Notes: a model not told the origin generated them from the letters alone. A stretch of 64,000 bases of DNA from Sandaracinaceae bacterium (GCA_020633055.1 JACKEJ010000011.1:186001-250000); one strand, 5' to 3'. Numbered from the stretch's first letter, positions 7,654 through 17,178 are shown. Translations and numbers: made by a program.

Positions 7654-10283
7654 GCAGGCTCCCTCACTTCACCTGGCACGTCGGACGGCGCGCGCGGTCA
7701 CGCATCCTCGGCCTCGCCGTCACGCTCGCATCCGTCGTGGACCTCGCGGGCTGCGTCGACCAGGCCCCAGTCGCCAGCTACGGCGACCCGACGCAGCTGG
7801 ACGCTGTCACGACGCAGAGCGGCATCTCGGCGCGCGTCATCGCGCCCACCGTCGGCGACGTGCAGCGCGAACCGCACGTGCGCCTTTCGCTCGCCGCCTA
7901 CACCGACCCGCCCGTCGCGCTGACGGTGCGGCTGACGGACGCGCTCGGCGGCGTGCTGCTGGCGACTCCGACGGGCGAGCCGGGACCCGAGCAGCGCTTC
8001 GTGGCCGAGCTGCCGCTGCTGCACGGCGACAACCGCGTGGAGGTGCGCATCGCCGAGGTCGACGGTCTGCGCAACCGGCGCTTCGAGCTGGTGGCGCGCT
8101 ACGAAGGCGACGCCCCGGGGCTGCGCTTCGCGTTCTTCGACGACCGCAGCGGCGCGGCGTGTGGGAGCCCGGTCCCCGCGGGGGTCACGGGCCGGGAGAG
8201 CATCTGCGTGCGCGGCCGCGTCAGCCGCGGGGCGGCGCCCCTCGCGTCGCCCCAGCAGGTCACGCTCGGCACGGACGCGAACGCGACCACCGTCACCGCA
8301 GACGAGGCCGGCGACTTCGAGGGCGTCCTTCCGCTGCCGGCCGAGGTGACCCAGGCGGTGACGGTGAGCGTCACCGACAGCGCCGCGCGGACGACTCGGG
8401 CGACGCGCGACGTGGTGCGAGACACCACCCCGCCCGCGCTCAGCGCGCCGCTGGCCGAGACGAGCCCCAACCGCACGAACGAGTCGCACGCGACGTTCAC
8501 GGGGACCGTCGCGGACGAGCACGGCGTCGAGCACCTCGAGATCATCAACGGCGGCGGCGGCGTGGTGGACGTGCTGGTGGCGCCCACGTTTCGCCACCAG
8601 GTGCGCCTGCAGCCCGGGGAGAACCCGTTCACGCTGCGCGCCACGGACTCCGTCGGCAACGCCAGCGAGCTGAGCGTGGTGATCATCCGCGACCGACTGA
8701 TTCGGCTCGGCCCGCCGGACGCCTCCGGCCACGCCGTGCTTCAGCTCGACCGCGCGGGCCTCGAAGCCGTGATGACGGAGTCGGCGCAACGCACGACCGA
8801 CGTGGTGACCATCTCGTTGCGCACGCCGGTGGTGCAGGCCCTGTATCGCATCCGCGACCCAGAGCGCTTCGGCGTGGACACCAGCGCGTGGGGACAGGGC
8901 GAGCGCAACCTGCAGCGTCTGCTGCGGATGACCCCCGACACGGCCGACCTGAGCGGCTCCAGCATCGAGGAGCTGCTGGCCATCGCGCCATCGGTCGGGC
9001 TCCCGGCGCCGCGCATCCTCGCGAACCTCGTGTCCCTGGCTCCGACCGATACGTTCGTGGACATCGAGCGCGTGGCCGACGCCGTGCTCGACCTGCTGAT
9101 CGGGACGCACGGCAACATCGACTTCGACGCGAGCACGGGCGACCCCGCGCTGACACTGACGATGCACGACGTGCTGAACGACCTGCGACCCGTGGCCGCG
9201 CGCTACGGCCCCCGCGACGGGCACCCTGGGTTCCTGACGGGCGAGAGCTTCGCCAGCGTGTTCGAGCCGGGGTTCCAGATGAGCATCCCGGCGCGCTCCA
9301 ACCTGTCGCCCTACCAGGGCGTGGACGCGGCGCGCGAGGGCAAGAGCTACCTGTTCCGCCTCGAGGGCGACGAGAACCTCGAGCTGGACTTCCTTTCGGA
9401 CGACTTCGCGGTCGTCGGCATGGTGGACGAGCCGCTGGTGGACCTGCGCTTCGCGTTGTCGGAGAGCCCAGTGTTCGTGGGGGTGTCCAGCACGCGCGGG
9501 GCGCGACCCGACCCGCAGCACGCAGGCTTCGCGCGCGGCGACGGGGGCGCGTTCGCGGCTTCGCCGTGGCACCTCGAGCACATCGTGGCGGAGGCCGCCT
9601 ACCGGCAGTTCCAGCCGCTGTACGGCGACACCAGCTATGCGCGCACCTTCCGCTACGACGCGGGCGCCATCGCCGACGCCGCCGTGATCGACTGGGACCG
9701 CGGCTGGGTGTCGATCGCCACCAGCGGCAACCTCGGGAGCCCGCCCGCGCCGACGTACTTCTGGGACGTGCTGACCGAGATCGCGCAGCTGCGCTTGCAC
9801 GACGGCGGCATCGCCGAAGGCCAGGCCAGCATGGACTTCCTCTTGCGCGACCTGCCCGTGGGCCTCGACGCCGAGGGGCTGATCGCGGCGCTGCGCCCCA
9901 CGCTACAGGCCCAAGCGAGCGAGCTGGCCGCGCTGCTGATCGGCGCCGATCGGCGTATCGAGAGCGCGGTGGACGTCTACTTCGTCCCAGCGACCGACGG
10001 GGGTCCCGGCTTCCTTTTCTTCCGAGCGCCCGAGGACGCGGCGGGCACGTACGCCTATGCGTCCCCCGGCTTCTTCTCCGACGCGTCGTTGAGTACGCGC
10101 GTGTCGAGCAGCGCTGCGCGCGCGGGCACGGACGACACCACCCACGAGAAGCTGGTCCCCGTCGCGGGCCAGACCGTCTACTTCGCGGACGACGCCGGCA
10201 CGGTGTTCGCGCTCGAGGTGGTGACGGTCGACGCCACGGGCGTCTCGCTGCGCGTGGTCCCCCAAACCCGGAGCGCGCCATGA
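7650..10283 (+). CDS. Large Ig-like-domain lipoprotein, member 2 of a three-paralogue set
   Basis: The 877-residue protein has a signal peptide ending DLAGC. An N-terminal region of beta-sandwich units (about residues 40-360, including a clear TSPNRTNESHATFTG type repeat) is followed by the same C-terminal domain as its neighbours. Its signatures are LLRMTPDTADLSGSSIEEL, GHPGFLTGESFASVFEPGF, YFWDVLTEIAQLRLHDGG and SPGFFSDASLSTRVSS. The start overlaps the previous stop by 4 bp, and its own stop overlaps the next start by 4 bp, so translation is coupled. The function is unknown. The lipid anchor and the co-transcribed FadL-type channel suggest a role at the outer membrane, perhaps binding or delivering a hydrophobic compound. 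Confidence 0.83.
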   Translation: MSRLPHFTWHVGRRARSRILGLAVTLASVVDLAGCVDQAPVASYGDPTQLDAVTTQSGISARVIAPTVGDVQREPHVRLSLAAYTDPPVALTVRLTDALGGVLLATPTGEPGPEQRFVAELPLLHGDNRVEVRIAEVDGLRNRRFELVARYEGDAPGLRFAFFDDRSGAACGSPVPAGVTGRESICVRGRVSRGAAPLASPQQVTLGTDANATTVTADEAGDFEGVLPLPAEVTQAVTVSVTDSAARTTRATRDVVRDTTPPALSAPLAETSPNRTNESHATFTGTVADEHGVEHLEIINGGGGVVDVLVAPTFRHQVRLQPGENPFTLRATDSVGNASELSVVIIRDRLIRLGPPDASGHAVLQLDRAGLEAVMTESAQRTTDVVTISLRTPVVQALYRIRDPERFGVDTSAWGQGERNLQRLLRMTPDTADLSGSSIEELLAIAPSVGLPAPRILANLVSLAPTDTFVDIERVADAVLDLLIGTHGNIDFDASTGDPALTLTMHDVLNDLRPVAARYGPRDGHPGFLTGESFASVFEPGFQMSIPARSNLSPYQGVDAAREGKSYLFRLEGDENLELDFLSDDFAVVGMVDEPLVDLRFALSESPVFVGVSSTRGARPDPQHAGFARGDGGAFAASPWHLEHIVAEAAYRQFQPLYGDTSYARTFRYDAGAIADAAVIDWDRGWVSIATSGNLGSPPAPTYFWDVLTEIAQLRLHDGGIAEGQASMDFLLRDLPVGLDAEGLIAALRPTLQAQASELAALLIGADRRIESAVDVYFVPATDGGPGFLFFRAPEDAAGTYAYASPGFFSDASLSTRVSSSAARAGTDDTTHEKLVPVAGQTVYFADDAGTVFALEVVTVDATGVSLRVVPQTRSAP

Positions 10284-12067
10284 GCACCGAGGAGACGAAC
10301 ATGTTCGATTCACCCTTCGCACACGGGGCGCGCCCGCTGCTGCTCGCCAGCCTGGCCCTCGGGCTCACCGCGTGCGTCGACGGGCTACCACCGCCGGACC
10401 CGGAGCCCGCGGAGCTGGCGGTGGGGGAGAGCCGCGACGTCGAGCTGCGCTTCCTGCGCTTCGACGTGACCGACTTCGAGCAGACGCTGACCCGCGAAGA
10501 CATCCTCGCGTTCCCGCGTGACGTCCAAGACCGGCTCTGGCTACTGGACCTCGACCTGCGCAGCGGGCCCACGACGCCGCGCCTCTTGGACAGCGCGCTC
10601 GAGGCCATCAAGGACGTGAACCCGGCGGAGCTCAGCCCGGCCGCGCGCAACATGCAGGCGCTGCTACGCATGACGCCCGAGACGGCGCAGCTCGAAGGCA
10701 CGGCGCTGGAGCAGCTGATCGGGCTCGCCCCGCTGTTGGGCCTGGCCCCGGCGCAGGTGCTCGCGGACCTGCTCGGGGTCGACGTGGAGGACGAGATCCT
10801 CACGCCCGCCGCGGTCTCGCAGACCGTGCTGGAGAACGTCATCGCGGTGCACCCGAACACGCAGACGCGCCTCGGGCCGCGCTCCCCGGACAACCCGGAG
10901 GGCATCTACCCGGTCACGCCGGGGACCCTGCCGCTCACGCTCGCAGACGCAGCCGACAACTTCGCGAGCCTCTCGCGGCGCTACGGTCCGGTGTTCATCG
11001 ACGGGGTCTACCACCCGGGCTTCATCTCGGGCGCATCGCGTGCCCGCGTGCTCGAGGACGGGTTCTCCATCACCGTGCGGGCGAACGCGAACGCCCTGCC
11101 GTACAAGGGCGTGGACCTGAGCAACGGCGGGGTCGCCAGCGTCAACTCGGTGCGCAGCCAGATCGAGGATCTCTTCGACTTTGGCGATCCGCGCTGGCTG
11201 ACCATCGATGGCCTGGTGCCGGGTGACCCGGTCATCGAGGAGCTGACCTTCCGCATGGTGGAGGACGAGCGCTTCATCTTCGGGGGGCGCGCGCCCTTGC
11301 CCGCCGGCGAGGGGGACTCGTTCGGGTGGACGCTGCCGCGCTGGACGCTCGAGTACGTGATCCTGTCCGGCGCGCGCAGCACCTTCGCGTCGCAGTCGGC
11401 CTCGGTGAGCTACCGCCAGCCCGACCGCGAGGACCCGCTGTTCCTCGCGCAGGTGGTGGACGGCTACCAGACCATCGACGTGGTGGGCGGCGTGGGCGCA
11501 CCGCCGGCGCCTTCGTATCTGTGGGACCTGCTGCTCGAGGTGGCGCAGACGCGCCTGCACGACGGCGGGCTGGCCGAGGGCGACGCCGACGTGGAGTTCA
11601 CGCTGCGTGACGTGCCGGTGGGAACGGACACGGCGCTGATCGAGCAGACCATGCGCGACAACCTCGCGTCGGACCCGAACTCACTGCTGGACATCGCGCA
11701 GCAGCTGATCGACAGCACGCGCGGCGAGGCCGACTTCTACTACGTGCGCAGCGAGCCGCGCGAGGGCGCTTCAGAGGGCGAGGACTGGCTCTTCTACGTG
11801 GAGGAGGACGACATCGCGCGCGGGGACGACGGCCAGCTGGTGCGTCCGTACGACTACGCGAACCCCGGCTTCTTCGCAGACGCCGAGCTGCGCGTGCGTG
11901 TGAGCAGCCGAGACGAGGCCGCGCGTGACACGCGCCACGAGAAGGTGCGCATCGCCCCGGGCGACGTCCTCTACGTCGCGGGCACGGGCACCACCGTCTA
12001 CCAGCTCGAGGTCTTGGACAAGCCGAGCCTCGGCCGCATCGCCATCCGCATCACGAGGGTCCGATGA
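10280..12067 (+). CDS. Lipoprotein, member 3 of the three-paralogue set (conserved domain only)
   Basis: The 595-residue protein has a signal peptide ending GLTAC. It lacks the Ig-like repeats and consists almost entirely of the shared domain: LLRMTPETAQLEGTALEQL near residue 120, YHPGFISGASRARVLEDGF, YLWDLLLEVAQTRLHDGG and NPGFFADAELRVRVSS. This shows that the shared domain is a unit of about 500 residues. Coupled by 4-bp overlaps to both neighbours. The HDGG..EG and DT.HEK motifs recur in all three proteins at the same places and are the best candidates for functional residues. No known enzyme motif is recognised. Confidence 0.83.
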   Translation: MSTEETNMFDSPFAHGARPLLLASLALGLTACVDGLPPPDPEPAELAVGESRDVELRFLRFDVTDFEQTLTREDILAFPRDVQDRLWLLDLDLRSGPTTPRLLDSALEAIKDVNPAELSPAARNMQALLRMTPETAQLEGTALEQLIGLAPLLGLAPAQVLADLLGVDVEDEILTPAAVSQTVLENVIAVHPNTQTRLGPRSPDNPEGIYPVTPGTLPLTLADAADNFASLSRRYGPVFIDGVYHPGFISGASRARVLEDGFSITVRANANALPYKGVDLSNGGVASVNSVRSQIEDLFDFGDPRWLTIDGLVPGDPVIEELTFRMVEDERFIFGGRAPLPAGEGDSFGWTLPRWTLEYVILSGARSTFASQSASVSYRQPDREDPLFLAQVVDGYQTIDVVGGVGAPPAPSYLWDLLLEVAQTRLHDGGLAEGDADVEFTLRDVPVGTDTALIEQTMRDNLASDPNSLLDIAQQLIDSTRGEADFYYVRSEPREGASEGEDWLFYVEEDDIARGDDGQLVRPYDYANPGFFADAELRVRVSSRDEAARDTRHEKVRIAPGDVLYVAGTGTTVYQLEVLDKPSLGRIAIRITRVR

Positions 12068-13554
12068 GCTGCTCCATGAAACTCCCGGCCGACACCATGC
12101 GCTGGCATGGGCGCGCGCTGGCGTGCCTCGCCTTGGCCGCGCTGCTCGGCCCGAACCCGCTGCGCGCCCAGGGGCTCGCGACCGCTCCGGTCGGCACGGG
12201 CGACGCGTCCGCCGCGACGGTGGACCCCACCGCCGTGCACTTCAACCCCGCCATGACGGCCTACGCGAACGACGGGGGGCACATCTTCCTCGGCGGCAAC
12301 TTGGTCTTCGGTCGCATCCGCTACCAGCGCGAGTACCGCGGGACCTATCAGCGCTCCGACTCGCTCGACTTCGCCCTACCCGTCGATCCGTCCGCCATCG
12401 ACCAGGGGCGCACGGGACGCGCCGAGGCGGTGGAGGCGCGCCCCATCGCGCTCGCGCCTTCGGCGTTCGTCACGCTGCCTCTCGGGGACTCGGGCTTGGT
12501 CGCCGGGTTTGGCGCCTACGCGCCGTACGCCGCCGTGATCGACTTCGACGACGACGGACCGCAGCGCTTTCAGCTGCAGCAGGCCACCATCGCCACGGTC
12601 TTCTTCACGCCGACGCTTGCCTACCGCTTCCACGACGCGTTCACGCTCGGCGCGGGCGTCAGCTACGTGCTCGGCTTCGCGGAGCTGAGCCGCGTGCAGG
12701 ACTTCGCGACGGTGGACGACGTGGCGCAGGCGCTCGCGAACCCACCCATCGCGCAGGCCAACGACTTCGGCCCGAACGCACCCGTGGGCGTCCGCGAGCT
12801 GGACGTGATGGCGCGTCGCATCGTCCTGCGGCGCGGGTTCGCGCACGCCATCACGTTCAACGTCGGCATCGGCTCGGAGCCCGTGGAGGGCCTGCGCCTG
12901 GGGCTCACCTACCAGCACTCCGCGCCGATGGACTTCCGGGGGCGGTTCGAGCTGGACATGGACGACGACTTCTTCACGCAGGACCTGGCCAGCCAGGGCC
13001 TCGCCTATCAGCCGCGGGTGCGCGGCGACGCCGTCTTGAGCTTCCCTCTCCCGCGCTCGCTGCGCTTCGCGGCCAGCTACGACGTCAGCGAGCAGGTCGG
13101 GCTCGGCGTGGACGTCGCGTACACCTTCTGGTCCATGGTGGAGGACTTCAAGGTCACGCTGCGCTCCCCCGACCTGGCGCAGCCCGCCGTGGGCATCCCG
13201 GACACCACCACGGTCCGTCTGCCGCGCCGCTGGCGCAACACGCTGGGACTCGACGGCATCCTGCGCTGGGCACCCCGGCCCGACCTGCGCTTTTGGCTGC
13301 GGGGCGGGTACCGCCAAGCGGCGAGCCCTGACAGCACGATCGACGCTGCCTCGCCCGACGGTGACCGATTGGTGGGCGGGCTCGGTGGCGCGTACCGGGT
13401 GAGCGGCAATGTGTCGTTGTTGGTCGACCTGGGCGTGCAGCACGTGCTCGAACGCCACGTTGTCGGCAGTGACTTCGACTTGGCGAACGGCACGTACAAC
13501 ATGACGCTCGTGCACGGGGGCCTGTCGCTGCTGGTGGACCTCTCGCCGCGCTGA
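12064..13554 (+). CDS. FadL/OMPP1-family outer-membrane transport protein
   Basis: The 496-residue protein has a signal peptide ending NPLRAQG, then the FadL-type hatch region with the conserved NPA segment (HFNPAMTAYANDGG). Alternating amphipathic strands follow to the C terminus (GLTYQHSAPMDFRG, ASYDVSEQVGLGVDVAYTF), as expected for a 14-strand beta-barrel. FadL proteins let long-chain fatty acids, alkanes or aromatic hydrocarbons cross the outer membrane by lateral diffusion. It is the last gene of the four-gene operon and overlaps the third lipoprotein gene by 4 bp. The substrate cannot be told from sequence. Confidence 0.87.
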   Translation: MSCSMKLPADTMRWHGRALACLALAALLGPNPLRAQGLATAPVGTGDASAATVDPTAVHFNPAMTAYANDGGHIFLGGNLVFGRIRYQREYRGTYQRSDSLDFALPVDPSAIDQGRTGRAEAVEARPIALAPSAFVTLPLGDSGLVAGFGAYAPYAAVIDFDDDGPQRFQLQQATIATVFFTPTLAYRFHDAFTLGAGVSYVLGFAELSRVQDFATVDDVAQALANPPIAQANDFGPNAPVGVRELDVMARRIVLRRGFAHAITFNVGIGSEPVEGLRLGLTYQHSAPMDFRGRFELDMDDDFFTQDLASQGLAYQPRVRGDAVLSFPLPRSLRFAASYDVSEQVGLGVDVAYTFWSMVEDFKVTLRSPDLAQPAVGIPDTTTVRLPRRWRNTLGLDGILRWAPRPDLRFWLRGGYRQAASPDSTIDAASPDGDRLVGGLGGAYRVSGNVSLLVDLGVQHVLERHVVGSDFDLANGTYNMTLVHGGLSLLVDLSPR

Positions 13555-13604
13555 GGCGCGTGCATCCGCAGACCACGTCTGCGCGTTGACGTACACTCGA
13601 GCGC

Positions 13605-14486
13605 ATGGAGACACTGCACGCGGGGCACCCCGTCCATCGCATGCCGACCATTCTGTCGGCCGTCATGGAGTGGGGCGCCACGTTTCCTCTCGAGCGACCG
13701 CGTCGCCGGGAACCATCGAGGGCGTCCCGGATCGACTCTGCATGCGGTGCCGTGCTGAACTGCGCCAACCTGGATCCTTCGCTCTTCGGCAGGGCCGCTA
13801 ACGGCGAGCTCCAGTACCCGAATCACCCTTTCGAGGTGGTGCCTTTCGGCTGGAACGGCGGGAGTGGCCTCTCGTATGGCTGGGCCGTGCTGGACGAGCA
13901 CCAGGATCCCTCGACGTACTCGTGCGTGAGCTTCGCCCCCGGTGACGAAGGCGGCGCGCGCTGGTTGGGCGACAGCACCCGTGAGGCGCTCGAGAACATG
14001 ATGGTGGGCGCGGAGCGCTACTGGGAGCTGTACGAGAAGGACCACATGCCGTCTCCCGTGACCAAGCCCAACTGGGCTTCCGTGTGCGCCGCCGCGGGGC
14101 TCGCCCCACGCCTCGATCGCACGGACATTTCGGCGGGCGCTCGCTCGACCCGCGTCATCGCTCCGCACGTCCCCAGCGGCTATCGCTTCGAGCCCTCGCC
14201 TGACGGCACGGGTGTCTTGGCAGACGCATCGGCCTTCGGCGACGCGCCCATCGAGATCGACCCCGCGTGGTACGAAGACGACCACATCGCCGTCGCACGT
14301 CAGCACCTCGCGGCGGGGCGCCCGGCGGCCGCCTTGCTCGTGCTCAAGGCCACGCGAGCCGAGAGCCCGGCCTGGGCGCCGACGGTCGAGGCCATGCGCG
14401 ACGCGTATCTTGCGCTCGGGCGTCCCTTCATGGCGTCACGTGCCAACTATTGGCTCGCACACAACGACGCTGGTCGCGCGCAGTGA
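13605..14486 (+). CDS. Hypothetical protein
   Basis: I do not recognise this ~293-residue protein. The middle part (HPFEVVPFGWNGGSGLSYGW and following) resembles small soluble domains of the SUKH/SMI1 kind in its Trp/Gly/Tyr distribution, but this is only a guess. The C-terminal ~70 residues are helical and TPR-like (ARQHLAAGRPAAALLVLK). No signal peptide is seen. The start at 13605 has no clear ribosome-binding site; later in-frame ATGs near 13641 and 13665 are possible. Confidence 0.55.
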   Translation: METLHAGHPVHRMPTILSAVMEWGATFPLERPRRREPSRASRIDSACGAVLNCANLDPSLFGRAANGELQYPNHPFEVVPFGWNGGSGLSYGWAVLDEHQDPSTYSCVSFAPGDEGGARWLGDSTREALENMMVGAERYWELYEKDHMPSPVTKPNWASVCAAAGLAPRLDRTDISAGARSTRVIAPHVPSGYRFEPSPDGTGVLADASAFGDAPIEIDPAWYEDDHIAVARQHLAAGRPAAALLVLKATRAESPAWAPTVEAMRDAYLALGRPFMASRANYWLAHNDAGRAQ

Positions 14487-14618
14487 ACACCAACGTGTCG
14501 CGCGTGGCAGTGATTGCACCGCTCCCCATCGGGCGAGCGTCCGTCGCCGGACCGTGAGTCAGCCTCTCGTTCGGATGGCTGGAGTCAGCTCGCGCCAACT
14601 CGATGTACGCTCCTGCCC

Positions 14619-16028
14619 ATGGCGAACCACGACCGCGACGTCGTCCTGATCGGGGCGGGGATCATGAGCGCGACCCTCGGCGCGTTGCTGCGGAAGCTCG
14701 ATCCCGACCTGCATCTCGTCGTCTTCGAGCGCCTCGATCGCGCCGCAGCGGAGAGCTCGGACGCCTGGAACAACGCCGGGACGGGGCACTCGGGCTACTG
14801 CGAGCTGAACTACACGCCGCGGGGCCAGGACGGGCGCGTCGACTGCAAGAAGGCCCAGAAGATCGCCGCGCAGTTCGCGCAGAGCCTCGAACTCTGGCAG
14901 GCGCTCGTCGCGGCGGGCGACCTCCCCGACTCGCCCGCCTTCGTTCGACGCGTGCCGCACATCAGCTTCGTCACCGGGGACGACGTCGACTTCCTGCGTG
15001 ACCGCGCAGCTGCGCTGCGGGAGACGCCCCGCTTCCGCGACATGGAGTACACCGAGGAGCGCGCCGCCATCGCCGAGTGGGCGCCGCTGCTCGTCGACGG
15101 TCGCGACCCGGCCGAGCGTGTCGCGGCCACGCGGATGCGGCGCGGCGCCGACGTGAACTTCGGGCTCCTGACCCGCGAGCTGATCGACTGGCTCGACCGG
15201 ACCCCGCGCACGGACGTGCACCTCAGCACCGAGGTCGTCGACATCGCGCGCGACGGGGATCGCTGGCTGATCGGCGTTCGCGACCTCGCGAAGGACCTCG
15301 AGTACGAGGTGCGCGCGCGCTTCCTCTTCATCGGCGCCGGCGGCTACTCGCTCGACCTGCTCGAGGCAACGGGGATCCCAGAGGCGAAGGGCTACGGCGC
15401 GTTCCCCGTGAGCGGTCAGTTCATGCGCTGCACGAACCCCGCGGTCATCGCGCGCCACGAGGCCAAGGTGTACGGGCAGGCCCAGGTCGGCGCGCCGCCC
15501 ATGTCGGTGCCCCACCTCGACACCCGCTTCATCGACGGCGAGCGACAGCTGCTCTTCGGCCCCTACGCGGGCATCACCACCAAGTTCCTCAAGACGGGCT
15601 CGTGGACCGACCTCCTCGGGTCCATCGGCATCCACAACGTCGGGACCATGGTCGGGGCTGGCCTCGCGAACCTCGACCTGACGCTCTACCTCGCGGGGCA
15701 GGCGATGCTGTCCGATGCCGAGCGCATGGTGCACCTGCGGCGCTTCTGCCCGAGCGGCCGCGACGAAGACTGGGAGGTGCAGGTGGCGGGCCTCCGCGTG
15801 CAGATCCTCAAGAGCGACGGGCGCGGCGGCGGCGAGCTGCGCTTCGGGACGGAGGTCGTCACCAGCGCCGACGGCAGCGTCGCCGCGCTCCTCGGCGCAT
15901 CCCCAGGGGCTTCGACGGCGGTCGCGATCATGCTCGAGCTCTTGGAGCGCTGCTTCCCCGAGCGATGGGCGTCCGACGCATGGCAGGCGCGCCTCGCCGC
16001 GCTCGTCCCCTCGGTCCACGCACGCTGA
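14619..16028 (+). CDS. mqo: Malate:quinone oxidoreductase
   Basis: This 469-residue FAD protein has an N-terminal dinucleotide-binding motif (VVLIGAGIMSATLGALL) and the Mqo signatures SSDAWNNAGTGHSGYCELNY and KFLKTGSWTDLL. It oxidises malate to oxaloacetate at the membrane and passes electrons to quinone, bypassing NAD-dependent malate dehydrogenase in the TCA cycle. The ATG at 14619 places the FAD motif at residue 8. It appears to be a single-gene unit with no coupled neighbours. Confidence 0.93.
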   Translation: MANHDRDVVLIGAGIMSATLGALLRKLDPDLHLVVFERLDRAAAESSDAWNNAGTGHSGYCELNYTPRGQDGRVDCKKAQKIAAQFAQSLELWQALVAAGDLPDSPAFVRRVPHISFVTGDDVDFLRDRAAALRETPRFRDMEYTEERAAIAEWAPLLVDGRDPAERVAATRMRRGADVNFGLLTRELIDWLDRTPRTDVHLSTEVVDIARDGDRWLIGVRDLAKDLEYEVRARFLFIGAGGYSLDLLEATGIPEAKGYGAFPVSGQFMRCTNPAVIARHEAKVYGQAQVGAPPMSVPHLDTRFIDGERQLLFGPYAGITTKFLKTGSWTDLLGSIGIHNVGTMVGAGLANLDLTLYLAGQAMLSDAERMVHLRRFCPSGRDEDWEVQVAGLRVQILKSDGRGGGELRFGTEVVTSADGSVAALLGASPGASTAVAIMLELLERCFPERWASDAWQARLAALVPSVHAR

Positions 16029-16235
16029 CACCTCGGTGGACGCCCTAGGACAGAATTGTGGGGACTGGGCAGGCGTCGCCGCGCGCCGATGAACTGACCG
16101 CACTCGTGCGCGTCGTCCGGCGTGTTGCCGCGCGTCGCTCGTGTCCGGCGCGGTCTACTCGAAGACGGCGTCCAGGGGTGTGCGCGGTAAGGACGCGGAC
16201 GGTGTAAGCGGCGAGCGGACAGGTTGAGACCGAGG

Positions 16236-16340
16236 ATGACGAGCACGTCGAATACGGGGTCGAAGCGGAGGTACACGGCGGCCGAGCGCGAGGCAGCGGT
16301 GAAGCTGGCGAGTTGCGTCGAGGGCGCGAGCGTGCGCGGG
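16236..16340 (+). pseudogene. Possible transposase N-terminal fragment
   Basis: A short stretch reads SKRRYTAAEREAAVKLAS, which resembles the start of IS3/IS66-type transposase helix-turn-helix proteins. The similarity stops after about 35 residues, next to the vapC stop. Together with mobile DNA on the other side, it may be a remnant cut when the toxin-antitoxin pair arrived. The evidence is weak. The bases between the mqo stop and this point (16029-16235) hold nothing I recognise. Confidence 0.25.
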
Positions 16341-16370
16341 CGCGACATCACGCGGCCACGGCCAACGTGT

Positions 16371-16766
16371 TCAGGGCGGCGTTCGGAACGCGCACGTGGG
16401 CCCCACGGCGCCACGGAGCCGGGCGTCCAGGGTGGCGAGTGGTGCTTCCAGCTGCTCGGCCAGCGCGACGTACCACGCGTCGTAGCTGGTGAGGTTCGGC
16501 CGCAGCTCCCACGCTCGGGCTGCGACGGGTTCGTAGGGGAAGAGCTCGACCGGCAGCCGCAACAGGTCGTCGTGTGCCAACGCGGCGATGTCGTCCGAGA
16601 TCTGTCCCGCCCGCGCCATGCGTCGCAGGATGCTGGCGACCTCGACCAGAAGGAGGTGTGGGGCGGCCAGCTGGGCGTCCAGCAGCTCGGCCTCGGCCCA
16701 CCGACCGTCTGGTCCCTGGTCGACCAACGCGGCGACCACCACCGAGGCGTCCAGCACGCGAGTCAT
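16371..16766 (-). CDS. vapC: VapC-type PIN-domain toxin
   Basis: The 131-residue protein has the PIN-domain acidic residues in order: MTRVLDAS (Asp6), LLLVEVASIL (Glu near 43), SYDAWYVALA (Asp near 95) and LATLDARL (Asp near 112). VapC toxins are Mg-dependent ribonucleases that cleave tRNA or rRNA until bound by VapB. The ATG overlaps the antitoxin stop by 4 bp. It lies at the edge of a mobile-element cluster, as is common for plasmid- or island-borne stabilisation modules. Confidence 0.88.
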   Translation of the reverse strand: MTRVLDASVVVAALVDQGPDGRWAEAELLDAQLAAPHLLLVEVASILRRMARAGQISDDIAALAHDDLLRLPVELFPYEPVAARAWELRPNLTSYDAWYVALAEQLEAPLATLDARLRGAVGPTCAFRTPP

Positions 16767-16999
16767 CGGCGGTCTTCGTCGCGGTGCCGAAGGATCTCGG
16801 CGGAACCGATCGTGGTCCCGGTCGTCGCCTTGCGTGCGCGCATCTGAGCAACGAGGGCCTCGGCGGTCGGTCGATGCGCGATCTCGATCAAGGTCACGCG
16901 CAGGTGCTCCTGCAGCGAGCGTCCGGCCCAGGCGGCACGTGCGGCCAGCTCGTCACGGACCTCGTCGGGGACATCGCGTATGGTGATGGAGACAGGCAT
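16763..16999 (-). CDS. vapB: VapB/FitA-type ribbon-helix-helix antitoxin
   Basis: The 78-residue protein begins MPVSITIRDVPDEVRDELAA, the classic beta-strand plus helix of FitA/VapB ribbon-helix-helix antitoxins. The acidic and basic C-terminal half should thread into the toxin. The ATG at 16999 lies at the end of an ATGCAT palindrome array, and the predicted transcription start is almost at the start codon, so the mRNA may be leaderless. A longer form starting upstream would run through the operator and is unlikely. Confidence 0.85.
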   Translation of the reverse strand: MPVSITIRDVPDEVRDELAARAAWAGRSLQEHLRVTLIEIAHRPTAEALVAQMRARKATTGTTIGSAEILRHRDEDRR

Positions 17000-17034
17000 G
17001 CATGCATTATGCATGTTATGCATGCAGTTCGCAA
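16996..17034 (-). promoter_or_regulatory. vapBC promoter and palindromic operator
   Basis: On the minus strand, TTGCGA (17034-17029) and CATAAT (17011-17006) are spaced by 17 bp, giving a plausible sigma-70 promoter whose start point falls near 16999. Overlapping the -10 box and spacer are several ATGCAT palindromes packed between 16997 and 17025. VapB and VapBC complexes normally autorepress by binding such repeats. The very short or absent leader follows from this geometry. Confidence 0.6.
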
Positions 17035-17178
17035 CGTACGGTGGGTGAGGTTGTGCCATACCCCAGGGTTTTCGGTCGGCTCCAGTGACCGTTGCGCACC
17101 AACGAACCACGACAGCCGAACCTCAGTCGGTCGCCTTGGCCCGCAGCGTCGCCGCTCGCTCCGCGTGCCCGGCGTTCG

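Noticed and set aside
7391..12067. Long open frame (1558 codons) in another frame across the lipoprotein genes
   Set aside because: Arg/Ala/Gly/Pro composition typical of a high-GC shadow; it has no domains and overlaps three clear coding genes.
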